Shown here: positions 22,628 to 32,829 of the stretch, piece by piece
Layout of the letters: the number at the start of each line of letters is the position of its first letter
How positions within the stretch are numbered: position 1 is the first letter of the stretch
Assembly (NCBI GenBank): GCA_002279065.1
Contig: NCKB01000010.1
Location: 62,001-126,000, forward strand
DNA from: Lysobacterales bacterium 15-68-25
Lineage (GTDB): Bacteria; Pseudomonadota; Gammaproteobacteria; Xanthomonadales; Rhodanobacteraceae
DNA: 64,000 nt
Reading direction: 5' to 3'
Notes under the pieces: model-generated
What the model was told of the DNA's origin: nothing
Seen by the model: the letters and a program-made list of their open reading frames with translations, nothing else
Databases searched by the model: none
Translations under genes and position numbers: made by a program

Positions 22628-22767
22628 GAGAAGTGAGAAGTGAGAAGTGAGAGGCGTGGGGCGCGATGGATTGAATGGGGCGCTTCGAACGGGTGTGATG
22701 TTGCGGTGCCAGGAGCATGAGACAGCCTCGGCTCTTCTCTTGCTCCTCACTCCTCTTCACTCACTCC
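22628..22767. repeat. Purine/pyrimidine tandem repeat between LOG gene and lpd
   Basis: GAGAAGT occurs three times in tandem (22628-22648). A pyrimidine-rich counterpart CTCACTCCTCTTCACTCACT lies at 22746-22765 and is roughly its inverted complement, so the two could pair as a long imperfect hairpin with a 95-bp loop. Confidence 0.5.
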
Positions 22768-22769
22768 TG

Positions 22770-22808
22770 AAAAGATGCGGCCCGCCCATGTCGCCACGAG
22801 CGGGCCGC
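22770..22808 (-). terminator. Terminator of the sucA-sucB-lpd operon
   Basis: On the minus strand GCGGCCCGC / GCGGGCCGC (9-bp arms, 14-nt loop; 22777-22808) is followed by ATCTTTTC. It lies 19 bp after the lpd stop codon. Confidence 0.7.
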
Positions 22809-22826
22809 GGTGTGTCACCCGGGCGA

Positions 22827-24362
<1,536 letters not shown>

Positions 24363-24411
24363 TCAGAGCGTCGTGCCTATGGCATTCGAGCGGGGGCGCC
24401 CAAATGCGCGC

Positions 24412-25617
24412 TCAAATGCCGAGCAGCATCCGCTGCGGGTTCTCGAGCTGGTTCTTGATGTCGACCAGGAACAGCACCGCGTCCTTGCCGTCGATGATGC
24501 GATGGTCGTAGGACAGCGCCAGGTACATCATCGGCGCGGCGATCACCTGGCCGTTCTCCACGATCGGGCGCTCCTTGATGGTGTGCATGCCCAGGATCGC
24601 GCTCTGCGGCGGGTTCACGATCGGGGTGGACAGCAGCGAACCGAAGGTGCCGCCGTTGGTGATGGTGAAGGTGCCGCCCTGCAGGTCGTCCAGGCCGAGC
24701 TTGCCGTCGCGCGCCTTCTTGGCGTAGTCGGCGATGCCCTTCTCGACATCCGCGAAGCTCATGTCCTGCACGTCGCGCAGCACCGGCGTCACCAGACCCT
24801 TTTCGGTGGCCACGGCGATCGAGATGTCCTGGTAGCCGTGATAGATGATGTCGTTGCCGTCCACCGAGGCGTTGATGATCGGATGGCGCTTGAGCGCTTC
24901 GGCCGCGGCCTTCACGAAGAAGCTCATGAAGCCGAGCTTCACGCCGTTCGCCTTCTCGAACGACTCGCCCAGCGTCTTGCGCATCTTCACCACCTGGGCC
25001 AGGTTCACCTCGTTGAACGAAGTCAGCATGGCGATGGAGTTCTTCGACTGCATCAGCCGCTCGGCGATGCGGGCGCGCATGCGGGTCATCGGCACGCGCT
25101 CTTCCGGTCGGGCGCCCGGGGTCGGCTTCGCGGCGGGCGCGGCGGCCGGTGCCGGGGCGCTGCCGCCCTTGGCGTAGTTGACCAGGTCTTCCTTGGTCAC
25201 GCGGCCGTCGCGGCCGGTGCCGGCGACCTTGGACGGGTCGATGTGCTCTTCCTCGGCGACGCGACGGCCGGCCGGGGACAGTTCCTCGGTGCCCTTGCCG
25301 GCGGCCTTCGGCGCAGCGGCCGGTGCCGGGGCGGCAGCCTTCGGTGCTTCCGCGGCCGGAGCCGGCGCGGCGGCCACGGCGCCTGCCTCGATGATCGCGA
25401 TCACCTGCTCGCTGTTCACCGTGTCGCCTTCGGCGTGGCGGATCTCCTTCAGCACGCCGTCGACGGTGGCGGGCACCTCGAGGACGACCTTGTCGGTTTC
25501 GAGATCGACCAGGTTCTCGTCGCGCTTGACCGCGTCGCCGACCTTCTTGTGCCAGGTCGCGATGGTGGCGTCGGAGACGGACTCGGGGAGAACGGGAACT
25601 TTGACTTCGATGGACAT
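24412..25617 (-). CDS. sucB: 2-oxoglutarate dehydrogenase E2, dihydrolipoyl succinyltransferase
   Basis: 401 residues. Transfers the succinyl group from lipoyl-lysine to CoA in the TCA cycle. Single lipoyl domain (about 1-75; [13 protein letters not shown], with the lipoylated Lys), an Ala/Pro hinge, the E1/E3-binding domain (about 105-145; [18 protein letters not shown]), a second Ala/Pro hinge and the catalytic domain (about 175-400) ending with the HxxxDG active site in [16 protein letters not shown]. Lies between sucA and lpd. Confidence 0.97.
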   Translation of the reverse strand: MSIEVKVPVLPESVSDATIATWHKKVGDAVKRDENLVDLETDKVVLEVPATVDGVLKEIRHAEGDTVNSEQVIAIIEAGAVAAAPAPAAEAPKAAAPAPAAAPKAAGKGTEELSPAGRRVAEEEHIDPSKVAGTGRDGRVTKEDLVNYAKGGSAPAPAAAPAAKPTPGARPEERVPMTRMRARIAERLMQSKNSIAMLTSFNEVNLAQVVKMRKTLGESFEKANGVKLGFMSFFVKAAAEALKRHPIINASVDGNDIIYHGYQDISIAVATEKGLVTPVLRDVQDMSFADVEKGIADYAKKARDGKLGLDDLQGGTFTITNGGTFGSLLSTPIVNPPQSAILGMHTIKERPIVENGQVIAAPMMYLALSYDHRIIDGKDAVLFLVDIKNQLENPQRMLLGI

Positions 25618-25665
25618 ACGGGGTCCTTGCTTGGGTGGGCATCCGTCCCTGGACGCGGGTGCAAA

Positions 25666-25682
25666 GCGGCCGTCCCGGCCGC
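25666..25682 (-). promoter_or_regulatory. Hairpin in the sucA-sucB spacer
   Basis: GCGGCCG-TCC-CGGCCGC (7-bp arms), 48 bp before sucB on the transcribed strand, followed there by TTTG. Weak as a terminator; more likely an intercistronic stabiliser. Confidence 0.35.
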
Positions 25683-25697
25683 GTTATTCGAAAAAGA

Positions 25698-28532
25698 TTA
25701 CTCCGCGGAGTGGTCGGTGCCGATCGGGGCGACCAGCGCCTGCTCGACCAGTGCCGCCTGTTCGGCGTTGTGCTCGTTGAGGTGGCCGGCAGCCGGAGCG
25801 GCCGACCGGGCGCGACCGGCGTAGGACAGCGTGTGCTTCGGACCGATGCAGGCCTGCAGGTGGTGGCGGATCTGGAACCAGGCACCCTGGTTCATCGGCT
25901 CCTCCTGGCACCAGATCACTTCCTTGGTGGCGCTGAAGCGGGCGATCTCCTCGGTCACCTCCGGGCGCGGGAACGGGTACAACTGCTCCACGCGCACCAG
26001 CGCCACGTCCTCGAGTCCGCGCTTCTCGGCTTCCTCGAGCAGGTCGTAGTAGACCTTGCCCGCGCACAGCACCACGCGCTTGACCTTCTTGACCGGCAGG
26101 TTGCGGTGCTCGCCCAGCACCAGCTGGAACGAACCGTTCGCCAGTTCGTCCAGGGTGGACACGGCCAGCTTGTGGCGCAGCAGCGACTTCGGAGTCATCA
26201 CGATCAGCGGCTTGCGCACCGGGCGCAGCATCTGGCGGCGGATCATGTGGAAATCCTGCGCCGGGGTGGTCGGCACGCAGACCTGCATGTTGTTCACCGC
26301 GCAAAGCTGCAGGAAGCGCTCGAGGCGGGCGGAGGAATGCTCCGGACCCTGACCCTCGTAGCCGTGCGGCAGGTACAGCGCCAGGCCGCACAGGCGGTTC
26401 CACTTCGACTCGCCGGAGCTGATGAACTGGTCGATCACCACCTGTGCGCCGTTGGCGAAGTCGCCGAACTGGCCTTCCCAGATGTGCAGTGTGTCCGGAT
26501 CGGTGGTGGCATGGCCGTACTCGAAGGCCATCACCGCCTCCTCGCTGAGCAGCGAGTCGATCACCTCGACGTTGGCGCCGTCGCGCACGGTGGCCAGCGG
26601 CATGTAGGTGTGGCCGTCCTTCTGGTCGTGCAGTACCGCGTGGCGGTGGAAGAAGGTGCCGCGGCCGGAGTCCTGGCCGACCAGGCGCAGGTTGTGGCCG
26701 CCGTCGATCAGGGTGGCGTAGGCCAGGTTCTCGGCGAAGCCCCAGTCGGCGGGAACCTCGCCGGCGGCCATCTTGCGGCGGTCGTCGTAGATCTTGCCCA
26801 CGCGCGACTGCAGGGTGAGATCGCCCGGCAGGTCGAGAATGCGGTTGGCCAGCTCCACCAGCTTCGCCTTCGGCACCGTGGTGTCGGTCGGCATCGACAG
26901 CTTGTTGTTGTAGAAGCGGCTCCAGTCGATCTCCAGGTCGCGCACCGGGGTCGGGTTGAACTCGGCCAGTGGCGCACCGGCCTCGAGCCGCTCGCGGTAG
27001 GCGTCCAGCCGCTTCTGGCCGTCGCCCTCGGCGACCACGCCTTCCTGCTGCAGCGCCTGGGCGTACAGGTCGCGGGTGGTCGGGCGCTTGCGGATGATCT
27101 GGTACATCAGCGGCTGGGTGGCCGCCGGCTCGTCGGCCTCGTTGTGGCCGTGGCGGCGGTAGCACACCAGATCGATCACCACGTCCTTGCGGAAGGTCTT
27201 GCGGAATTCGTAGGCGAGGCGGGTGACCTGGATCACCGCTTCCGGGTCGTCGCCGTTCACGTGGAACACCGGCGCGTTGACCATCTTGGCCAGGTCGGTG
27301 CAGTACATCGTGGAGCGGGCGTCCTGCGGATTGGAGGTGGTGAAGCCCACCTGGTTGTTCACCACCACGTGCAGGGTGCCGCCGATGCGGAAGCCGCGGG
27401 CCTGCGACATGTTGAACAGCTCCATGTTCACGCCCTGGCCGGCCATTGCCGCGTCGCCATGCACCAGCACGGCCATCGATTGCCTGTGCTCGGTGTCGCG
27501 GCGGCGCAGCTGGCGCGCGTGCACGGAGCCGGCCACCACCGGGTTGACGATCTCCAGGTGCGACGGGTTGAAGGCCAGCGCCACGTGCACGCCGCCCTTG
27601 GGCGTCTTCAGGTCGGACGAGAAACCCATGTGGTACTTCACGTCGCCTGAGTAGGCCGGGTCGTCGATGTGCTCGAACTTGCCCTCGAACTCGTCGAACA
27701 GGGTCTTCGGCGGCTTGCCGAGGATGTTGACCAGCACGTTGAGGCGGCCGCGATGGGCCATGCCGATCACCAGCTCCTTGATGCCGTTGTCGCCGGCCAT
27801 GCGCACGACGTCGTCGACCAGCGGGATCAGGCTGTCACCGCCTTCCAGCGAAAAGCGCTTCTGGCCCACGTACTTGGTGTGCAGGTAGCGCTCCAGGCCC
27901 TCGGTGGCGGTAAGCACGTCGAGCACGTGGCTCTTCTCGGCCTTGTCGAGGCCGGCGGTGCCGTTGGCCTGCTCCAGACGGGAGTAGATCCAGTTCCGCT
28001 GGGCGTGATCGGAGATGTACATGAACTCGGCGCCGATGGTGCCGGTGTACACCTTCTTCAGGCGCGCCCAGAGGTCGCGCAGCTTCATGCGGTGGCCGCC
28101 GCCGGCGTAGGTGCCGCAGTCGAACTCGGTGTCCAGGTCGGCCTCGGACAGGCCGTGGAAGGCCAGGCCGAGATCCGGCGCTTCCATCTTCTGGGCCAGA
28201 CCCAGCGGGTCGAGATTGGCGCCCAGGTGACCGCGCGAACGGTAGGCGGTGAGCAGTCGGAGCACGCCGGCCTGCTTGCGCGCGTGGGCGTCGTCCACGG
28301 TGGCGACGGCGGTGCGGCGCTGCTTTTGGGCGGCCTCAATACGCGCAATGGCCGCGGTGTGGGAGACATCTCCCGACGCGCGGCCATTGAAGGTCTGGAA
28401 GTAGCTGTTCCATTCGGCGGGCACGGAGCCCGGATCGCTCAGCCAGGCCTCGTACAGTGCTTCGACGTAATCGGCGTTGCCGCCTGCGAGTTGGGAGGAC
28501 TCGAAGAACTCGCGAATCAGGTTTGTGCTCAC
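25698..28532 (-). CDS. sucA: 2-oxoglutarate dehydrogenase E1
   Basis: 944 residues. Thiamine-diphosphate decarboxylase of the 2-oxoglutarate dehydrogenase complex. It starts with the short E2-binding helix region (NLIREFFESSQLAGGNADYVEALYEAWL spans the first 35 residues). GMAHRGRLNVLVNILGK near residue 230, HGDAAMAGQG near 360 and NGDDPEAV near 430 (ThDP/Mg binding) follow. The C-terminal transketolase-like half ends near a GRARSAAPAAGH segment. Start taken as GTG 28532 (STNLIREFFESS), the family-typical N-terminus; the frame is open 21 codons further. First gene of the operon. Confidence 0.96.
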   Translation of the reverse strand: MSTNLIREFFESSQLAGGNADYVEALYEAWLSDPGSVPAEWNSYFQTFNGRASGDVSHTAAIARIEAAQKQRRTAVATVDDAHARKQAGVLRLLTAYRSRGHLGANLDPLGLAQKMEAPDLGLAFHGLSEADLDTEFDCGTYAGGGHRMKLRDLWARLKKVYTGTIGAEFMYISDHAQRNWIYSRLEQANGTAGLDKAEKSHVLDVLTATEGLERYLHTKYVGQKRFSLEGGDSLIPLVDDVVRMAGDNGIKELVIGMAHRGRLNVLVNILGKPPKTLFDEFEGKFEHIDDPAYSGDVKYHMGFSSDLKTPKGGVHVALAFNPSHLEIVNPVVAGSVHARQLRRRDTEHRQSMAVLVHGDAAMAGQGVNMELFNMSQARGFRIGGTLHVVVNNQVGFTTSNPQDARSTMYCTDLAKMVNAPVFHVNGDDPEAVIQVTRLAYEFRKTFRKDVVIDLVCYRRHGHNEADEPAATQPLMYQIIRKRPTTRDLYAQALQQEGVVAEGDGQKRLDAYRERLEAGAPLAEFNPTPVRDLEIDWSRFYNNKLSMPTDTTVPKAKLVELANRILDLPGDLTLQSRVGKIYDDRRKMAAGEVPADWGFAENLAYATLIDGGHNLRLVGQDSGRGTFFHRHAVLHDQKDGHTYMPLATVRDGANVEVIDSLLSEEAVMAFEYGHATTDPDTLHIWEGQFGDFANGAQVVIDQFISSGESKWNRLCGLALYLPHGYEGQGPEHSSARLERFLQLCAVNNMQVCVPTTPAQDFHMIRRQMLRPVRKPLIVMTPKSLLRHKLAVSTLDELANGSFQLVLGEHRNLPVKKVKRVVLCAGKVYYDLLEEAEKRGLEDVALVRVEQLYPFPRPEVTEEIARFSATKEVIWCQEEPMNQGAWFQIRHHLQACIGPKHTLSYAGRARSAAPAAGHLNEHNAEQAALVEQALVAPIGTDHSAE

Positions 28533-28606
28533 GTTACCACCGGTCGGGGGAAGGGGGCCGTCGACGCTGCCCGTGGCGCAGCGGAGGGCTGGCAAAAATC
28601 TTGTTA

Positions 28607-28637
28607 ATTATAGCGCCGGGCTGCTGCGTCGCGACAA
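28607..28637 (-). promoter_or_regulatory. Promoter of sucA-sucB-lpd
   Basis: On the minus strand: TTGTCG, 19-bp spacer, TATAAT (perfect -10 at 28607-28612). Transcription would start about 28600, giving a leader near 70 nt. The spacer is longer than optimal, so an activator may be needed. Confidence 0.55.
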
Positions 28638-28758
28638 CCCGGGCGTGGGGTTGGACCATGGTCGATGCAAGGGGGCGGATCGGCACGGGCGGCGGTCTGG
28701 CGGGACTTTCCCCATGCCGGGGGCGAGGGCGGGGCGGGCCGACCCGTTCAGCGGCCGT

Positions 28759-29709
28759 CTAGAGGCCGAGCGCCAGCAGCTCGGTGGCCGGCACCGAGCG
28801 CTCCCAGACCTCGTCGAACTGCTGGGCCAGCGGCATCTGTCCGGCCCGGTCGTGGCGCCCGGCACGTCCTTGCGGGCGATCGTATTCGGGCAGGAACAGG
28901 TAGCCCCCGGCATCGTTGAGCAGCCAGCCGGCACGGTTGGCCAGGTCCACCTCCTCGACCGGCCGGCGGATCTGGATCACGCTGGATAGCCTTTGCGCAA
29001 GGGCGATCAGCCGATGGCCGTCGCGCAGGGCGGCACCGGTGTCGTGCAGCAGGATCCGGATGCGCGCGCCACGCCCGGACGTGGCGATGCGGCGAAGCTC
29101 GGCCAGTTCCTCGGCGCTGGCGTAGTGCTCGCTGTCCAGCTTCGGCAGGTGGATTGCCAGCACGTGCTGGGCATCGGCCAGCAGGGTGCGCCGGGCGGCC
29201 TCGACCGAAGGGCGGTCCTCGGCGGGCAACAGGTCCGCGGCGCGCGGGGCGCGGGCCGCGGACGCGGCCGGTTCCAGCACCCGGCGCAGCGGCTGGTGCA
29301 TGCGTCCGGCTGCTTCGAAGAGCTCGCCGGACTCCGCGAAACCTTCGCGGGCATAGAACGGTATCAGCTCCACCGGTGCGTCGAGCCGCAGCTCGTTCCA
29401 GCCGAAGGCGCGTGCCCGCTCGATCAACTGGCGCAGCAGGGCGGTGCCGACACCATGACGCTGCCAGGTGGGCAGCACGGCGACGCGGCTGATCCGCTGG
29501 TCGGGGGTGAGCCGGGCGGCGCCGATCGGGCAATCGGTGTCGTCGCGGGCGATCAGGTGCAGCGCCTGCGGATCGCCGTCGTCGAACTCCCAGGCGGCGG
29601 GCAGGCCCATTCCATCGATCAGCACCATGCGGCGCAATTGCCTGACCGCCTCGCGGTCGCCGTCGCGGGCCCAGTCGGCGCTGACGATGTGGAAGGGTTC
29701 GAGCTTCAT
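28759..29709 (-). CDS. GNAT N-acetyltransferase with extra C-terminal domain
   Basis: 316 residues. Residues 1-150 are a GNAT domain with the acetyl-CoA motif LPTWQRHGVGTALLRQLIERA (VAVLPTWQRHGVGTALL is the pyrophosphate loop) and FYAREGF near 115. From about 165 to 316 a second domain (RRTLLADAQHVLAIHLPKLD, then LPLAQQF-type end) resembles a phospholipase-D-like/uncharacterised xanthomonad domain seen fused to GNAT. Substrate unknown. ATGA overlap with the upstream cupin gene stop points to coupling with RoxA. Confidence 0.75.
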   Translation of the reverse strand: MKLEPFHIVSADWARDGDREAVRQLRRMVLIDGMGLPAAWEFDDGDPQALHLIARDDTDCPIGAARLTPDQRISRVAVLPTWQRHGVGTALLRQLIERARAFGWNELRLDAPVELIPFYAREGFAESGELFEAAGRMHQPLRRVLEPAASAARAPRAADLLPAEDRPSVEAARRTLLADAQHVLAIHLPKLDSEHYASAEELAELRRIATSGRGARIRILLHDTGAALRDGHRLIALAQRLSSVIQIRRPVEEVDLANRAGWLLNDAGGYLFLPEYDRPQGRAGRHDRAGQMPLAQQFDEVWERSVPATELLALGL

Positions 29710-30911
29710 CGGCGCTTTGCCTTGCGGGGAACCAGGTGGCCATCGTCCAGCAGGGCGGTCAGCAGTGCCCGCTCGGTGGCGTCGGGTGCTTCGATGATCG
29801 TGATCTCCCGCTCCGCGCACAGGTGCTGCGCGAGCGCCGGCGTGGCCGGATAGGCCTGGCCGTTGACGAACAGCGTGCAGCCGCTGCGGGTACGCGCCCA
29901 GGCCATGCGCGACCAGGGGTGGCGCACGAACGACGTGTTTCCGGCCAGCAGCTTGTCCAGCGCGGAGGTGGTGACCGGCCGCTCGGCCGGCGCCGGCTGC
30001 TGTGCCAGGCGGTAGCGGGTGATGAACTGGCCGAACCAGTCCAGCAGGGTCGCATCGTTGTAGGCGCTGGCGAACGGCAGCGCGGCCCGCAGGCGCTCGA
30101 GCGCGTTGCGGTCGATCTCGCCGGGGTTGCGGGCGGGCGCAAGGTCCGGGTCGGTGTAGCGCGCCTCCTCGGGCAGGCGGTCGGCCAGGTAGTCGGCGAA
30201 GTCGCCGATCAGCTCGGCCTGCGACGGCGCGCGCATGCCCACCGAGATGGTCATGCAGGGGCCACCAAACGCCACGCCGTCGTGCGGCACGTTGGGCGGC
30301 AGGTACAGCATGTCGCCCGGTTCCAGCAGCCACTCGTGGGTGGGCTCGAACTGCGCCAGCTGCTTGAGCTCCACGTCGTGGCGAAAATCCTTCGGCGCGT
30401 CCGGATCGGTGCTGATCGCCCAGTGCCGTTGGCCCAGGCCCTGCAGCAGGAACACGTCGTACTGGTCCACATGGGCGCCGACCCCGCCGCCGGGCTCAGC
30501 GTAGGAAATCATGATGTCGTCCACCCGCCAGCTCGGCAGGAAGGCGAACGGCTCGAGCAGGGCGGCCACGTCGGCGTCCCACTTGTCCACGTCCTGTACC
30601 AGCAGGGTCCAGTTGGCGTCGCCGGTGGTGGCGAAGTCGGCCTCGTCCAGCGGGCCGGTCTTCACGTGCCAGCGGTCGCGTTTCTCGTCGTGGCGGATCA
30701 GCCTCGACAGCGCGCCGTCCTCGCAGGCGAGGCCAGCGAGGTCTTCAGGCGCGATCGGGGGCACGAAGCCGGGGAAGGCGTTGCGGACCAGCAACGGGCG
30801 CTTCTGCCAGTAGTCGCGCAGGAACTGGGCGGTGGACATGCCGAGCGGCTGGCGGGCGGAGCCGCGCACCTCGATCGGCGCCGGCTTGCGGGAGGGGGAG
30901 GAAATGGCCAT
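29706..30911 (-). CDS. roxA: RoxA-type cupin 2-oxoglutarate/Fe(II) ribosomal-protein hydroxylase
   Basis: 401 residues. JmjC/cupin fold; the closest known relative is E. coli YcfD (RoxA), which hydroxylates an arginine of ribosomal protein L16. Iron ligands fit the HxD...H pattern: GAHVDQYDVFLLQGLG near residue 145 and PHDG in YLPPNVPHDGVAF near 200. Residue WRVDDIMISYAEPGGGVGAH precedes the HxD. A C-terminal winged-helix-like part follows (about 290-400). Start chosen at ATG 30911 (MAISSPSRK). It lies 4 bp overlapped with the GNAT gene downstream. Confidence 0.85.
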   Translation of the reverse strand: MAISSPSRKPAPIEVRGSARQPLGMSTAQFLRDYWQKRPLLVRNAFPGFVPPIAPEDLAGLACEDGALSRLIRHDEKRDRWHVKTGPLDEADFATTGDANWTLLVQDVDKWDADVAALLEPFAFLPSWRVDDIMISYAEPGGGVGAHVDQYDVFLLQGLGQRHWAISTDPDAPKDFRHDVELKQLAQFEPTHEWLLEPGDMLYLPPNVPHDGVAFGGPCMTISVGMRAPSQAELIGDFADYLADRLPEEARYTDPDLAPARNPGEIDRNALERLRAALPFASAYNDATLLDWFGQFITRYRLAQQPAPAERPVTTSALDKLLAGNTSFVRHPWSRMAWARTRSGCTLFVNGQAYPATPALAQHLCAEREITIIEAPDATERALLTALLDDGHLVPRKAKRR

Positions 30912-30918
30912 GGGCGCG

Positions 30919-30924
30919 ATTGTA
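30919..30924 (-). promoter_or_regulatory. Possible -10 element of roxA
   Basis: TACAAT on the minus strand ends 7 bp before the roxA ATG, so transcription would begin at or next to the start codon. No Shine-Dalgarno sequence is visible, consistent with a leaderless message. The -35 region is poor. Confidence 0.35.
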
Positions 30925-31021
30925 GCCATTGCCGGGCGTGCCATGCCGGGCCGGCATAAGGACATCGCCAATCATCCTTTGGGTGCCGCACCCGCGCGGG
31001 GGCAAGCTGCGGCGATCGCCG

Positions 31022-31035
31022 TTTGGACGTCCAAA
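31022..31035. promoter_or_regulatory. TTTGGACGTCCAAA palindrome before cysJ
   Basis: A perfect 14-bp palindrome that ends 10 bp before the cysJ start codon. The ten-base core TTTGGACGTC recurs at 36544-36553 between cysB and cysG. It resembles a met-box (AGACGTCT) in its GACGTC core. Candidate operator of a sulfur regulon. Confidence 0.45.
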
Positions 31036-31045
31036 GGATTCGCCC

Positions 31046-32827
31046 GTGAACGCAACGCAGCCCGCCCTAGCGGCACCGCCCGGCCTGGGCGAGGAGCGTC
31101 AGGCCCTGCTGCGCCAGCTGGTCGACGGCCTGGAGCCTGCCCAGCTGTACTGGATCGCCGCCTACGCCGCGCAGCAGGCGAGCCAGCCGGCGGCTCGCCC
31201 GGCCGCTGCCTCCGTCACCCGGCTCACCGTGCTGTACGGCAGCCAGACCGGCAATGCCCGCCGCGTGGCCGAGCGCTTCGCCGCCGAAGCCGAAGCTGCC
31301 GGCCTGCCGGTGCGGCTGGTGCGGGCCGGCGCGTACGCCACCCGCGAGCTGGCCAGCGAGCGCTACCTCGCCGTGGTGGTCAGCACCCAGGGCGAGGGCG
31401 AGCCGCCGGACGACGCGCGCGGTTTCGTCGAATTCCTCGCCTCCCGCCGCGCGCCGAAGCTGCCGAACCTGCACTACACCGTGCTCGGTCTGGGCGATTC
31501 CAGCTACCCGCAGTTCAACGCGATGGGTCGCGCCGTGGACGCTCGCCTGGCCGAGCTTGGCGCGCACCGGCTGGCACCGCTGGCAGAGGCCGATGTCGAC
31601 ATCGAGCCGGTTGCCGTGCCGTGGACCGAGGGCGCGCTGGCGCGGGTGCGCGACCGGTTCGCGCATGACGTGCCAGTCGCCTCGGTGACGCCGCTGCGGG
31701 TCGCCGCGACACGCCCCCAGTTCCATCGCGACCGCCCGTTCCCGGCCCCGGTGCTGGCCAACCAGCGCATCGTCTCGCGCCACGCCGGCCGCGATGTGCG
31801 CCACGTCGAGCTGTCGCTGGAAGGCTCTGGCCTGCGCTATGCGCCGGGCGATGCGCTGGGGGTGTGGCATCGCAACCCGGCGTCGCTGGTCGAGGCCTTG
31901 CTTGCCGCGCTGGCGCTGGACGGCGATGCGTTGGTCACCCTTGGAGGCAAGGCGCAGCCGCTGCGCGAGTGGCTGGCGCGCGACCGCGAGCTGACCCGGC
32001 TCAGCCGCCCGCTGGTGCAGGCGGTCGCCGAGCGCGCATCCAGCACGGCGCTGCGCGCCACGCTGGAGGATTCCGGGGCGATGAAGGCGCTGCTCGCCGA
32101 TCACCAGCCGATCGACCTGCTGCGAGCCCATCCGGCGGACTGGGACGCGGCGGCGCTGGTGGCCGCGTTGCGTCCGCTGACGCCGCGGCTTTACTCGATT
32201 GCCTCCAGTCCCGGGGCGGTGGGCGAGGAGGTGCATCTCACCGTCGCCGTGGTCGATTACCACGCCCACGGCGAGCCGCATCTCGGCGCCGCCTCGCGCT
32301 GGATCGCCGATGTCGGCGAGGACGCCACGCTGGATGTCTTCATCGAGCCGAACGAGCGCTTCCGCCTGCCGGCAGACGGCAACCGTGACGTGATCATGAT
32401 CGGTCCCGGCACCGGCGTGGCGCCGTTCCGCGCCTTCGTGCAGGAGCGCCAGCAGGCCGGTGCGGCGGGCCGCAACTGGCTGGTGTTCGGCAACCGGCAC
32501 GCCGCCGACGACTTCCTCTACCAGCTCGAGTGGCAGCAAGCGCTCAAGGACGGTGCGCTGCATCGGCTGGATGTGGCCTTCTCGCGCGACCAGGCCGAGA
32601 AGCGCTACGTGCAGCACGTGCTGCGCGAGCGCGGTGCCGAGTTGTACGACTGGCTCGCCGGTGGCGCGCACCTCTACGTCTGCGGCGACGCCGCGCAAAT
32701 GGCGAGGGACGTGCACGCCGCGCTCGCCGAGATCGTCGCCACCTACGGCGGCAAGACCCCCGAGGCCGCCCAGGCCTTGCTTTCCGAATGGCTGCAGGAC
32801 GGGCGCTACGCCCGCGACGTGTACTAG
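31046..32827 (+). CDS. cysJ: Sulfite reductase [NADPH] flavoprotein alpha subunit
   Basis: 593 residues. Passes electrons from NADPH through FAD and FMN to CysI. N-terminal flavodoxin domain (about 55-200; [41 protein letters not shown]), then the FAD domain (about 225-440; [10 protein letters not shown] near 390) and NADPH domain (about 445-593; [13 protein letters not shown], then a C-terminal Tyr). Start is GTG 31046 with AAAGGA upstream. Two bases separate it from cysI. Confidence 0.96.
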   Translation: MNATQPALAAPPGLGEERQALLRQLVDGLEPAQLYWIAAYAAQQASQPAARPAAASVTRLTVLYGSQTGNARRVAERFAAEAEAAGLPVRLVRAGAYATRELASERYLAVVVSTQGEGEPPDDARGFVEFLASRRAPKLPNLHYTVLGLGDSSYPQFNAMGRAVDARLAELGAHRLAPLAEADVDIEPVAVPWTEGALARVRDRFAHDVPVASVTPLRVAATRPQFHRDRPFPAPVLANQRIVSRHAGRDVRHVELSLEGSGLRYAPGDALGVWHRNPASLVEALLAALALDGDALVTLGGKAQPLREWLARDRELTRLSRPLVQAVAERASSTALRATLEDSGAMKALLADHQPIDLLRAHPADWDAAALVAALRPLTPRLYSIASSPGAVGEEVHLTVAVVDYHAHGEPHLGAASRWIADVGEDATLDVFIEPNERFRLPADGNRDVIMIGPGTGVAPFRAFVQERQQAGAAGRNWLVFGNRHAADDFLYQLEWQQALKDGALHRLDVAFSRDQAEKRYVQHVLRERGAELYDWLAGGAHLYVCGDAAQMARDVHAALAEIVATYGGKTPEAAQALLSEWLQDGRYARDVY

Positions 32828-32829
32828 AA

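Noticed and set aside
22628-22648. Short tandem repeats as a CRISPR array
   Set aside because: Units are 7 bp with no spacers, and there are no cas genes.
24423-25617. SucB read as pyruvate dehydrogenase E2
   Set aside because: Single lipoyl domain and position next to sucA favour the succinyltransferase.
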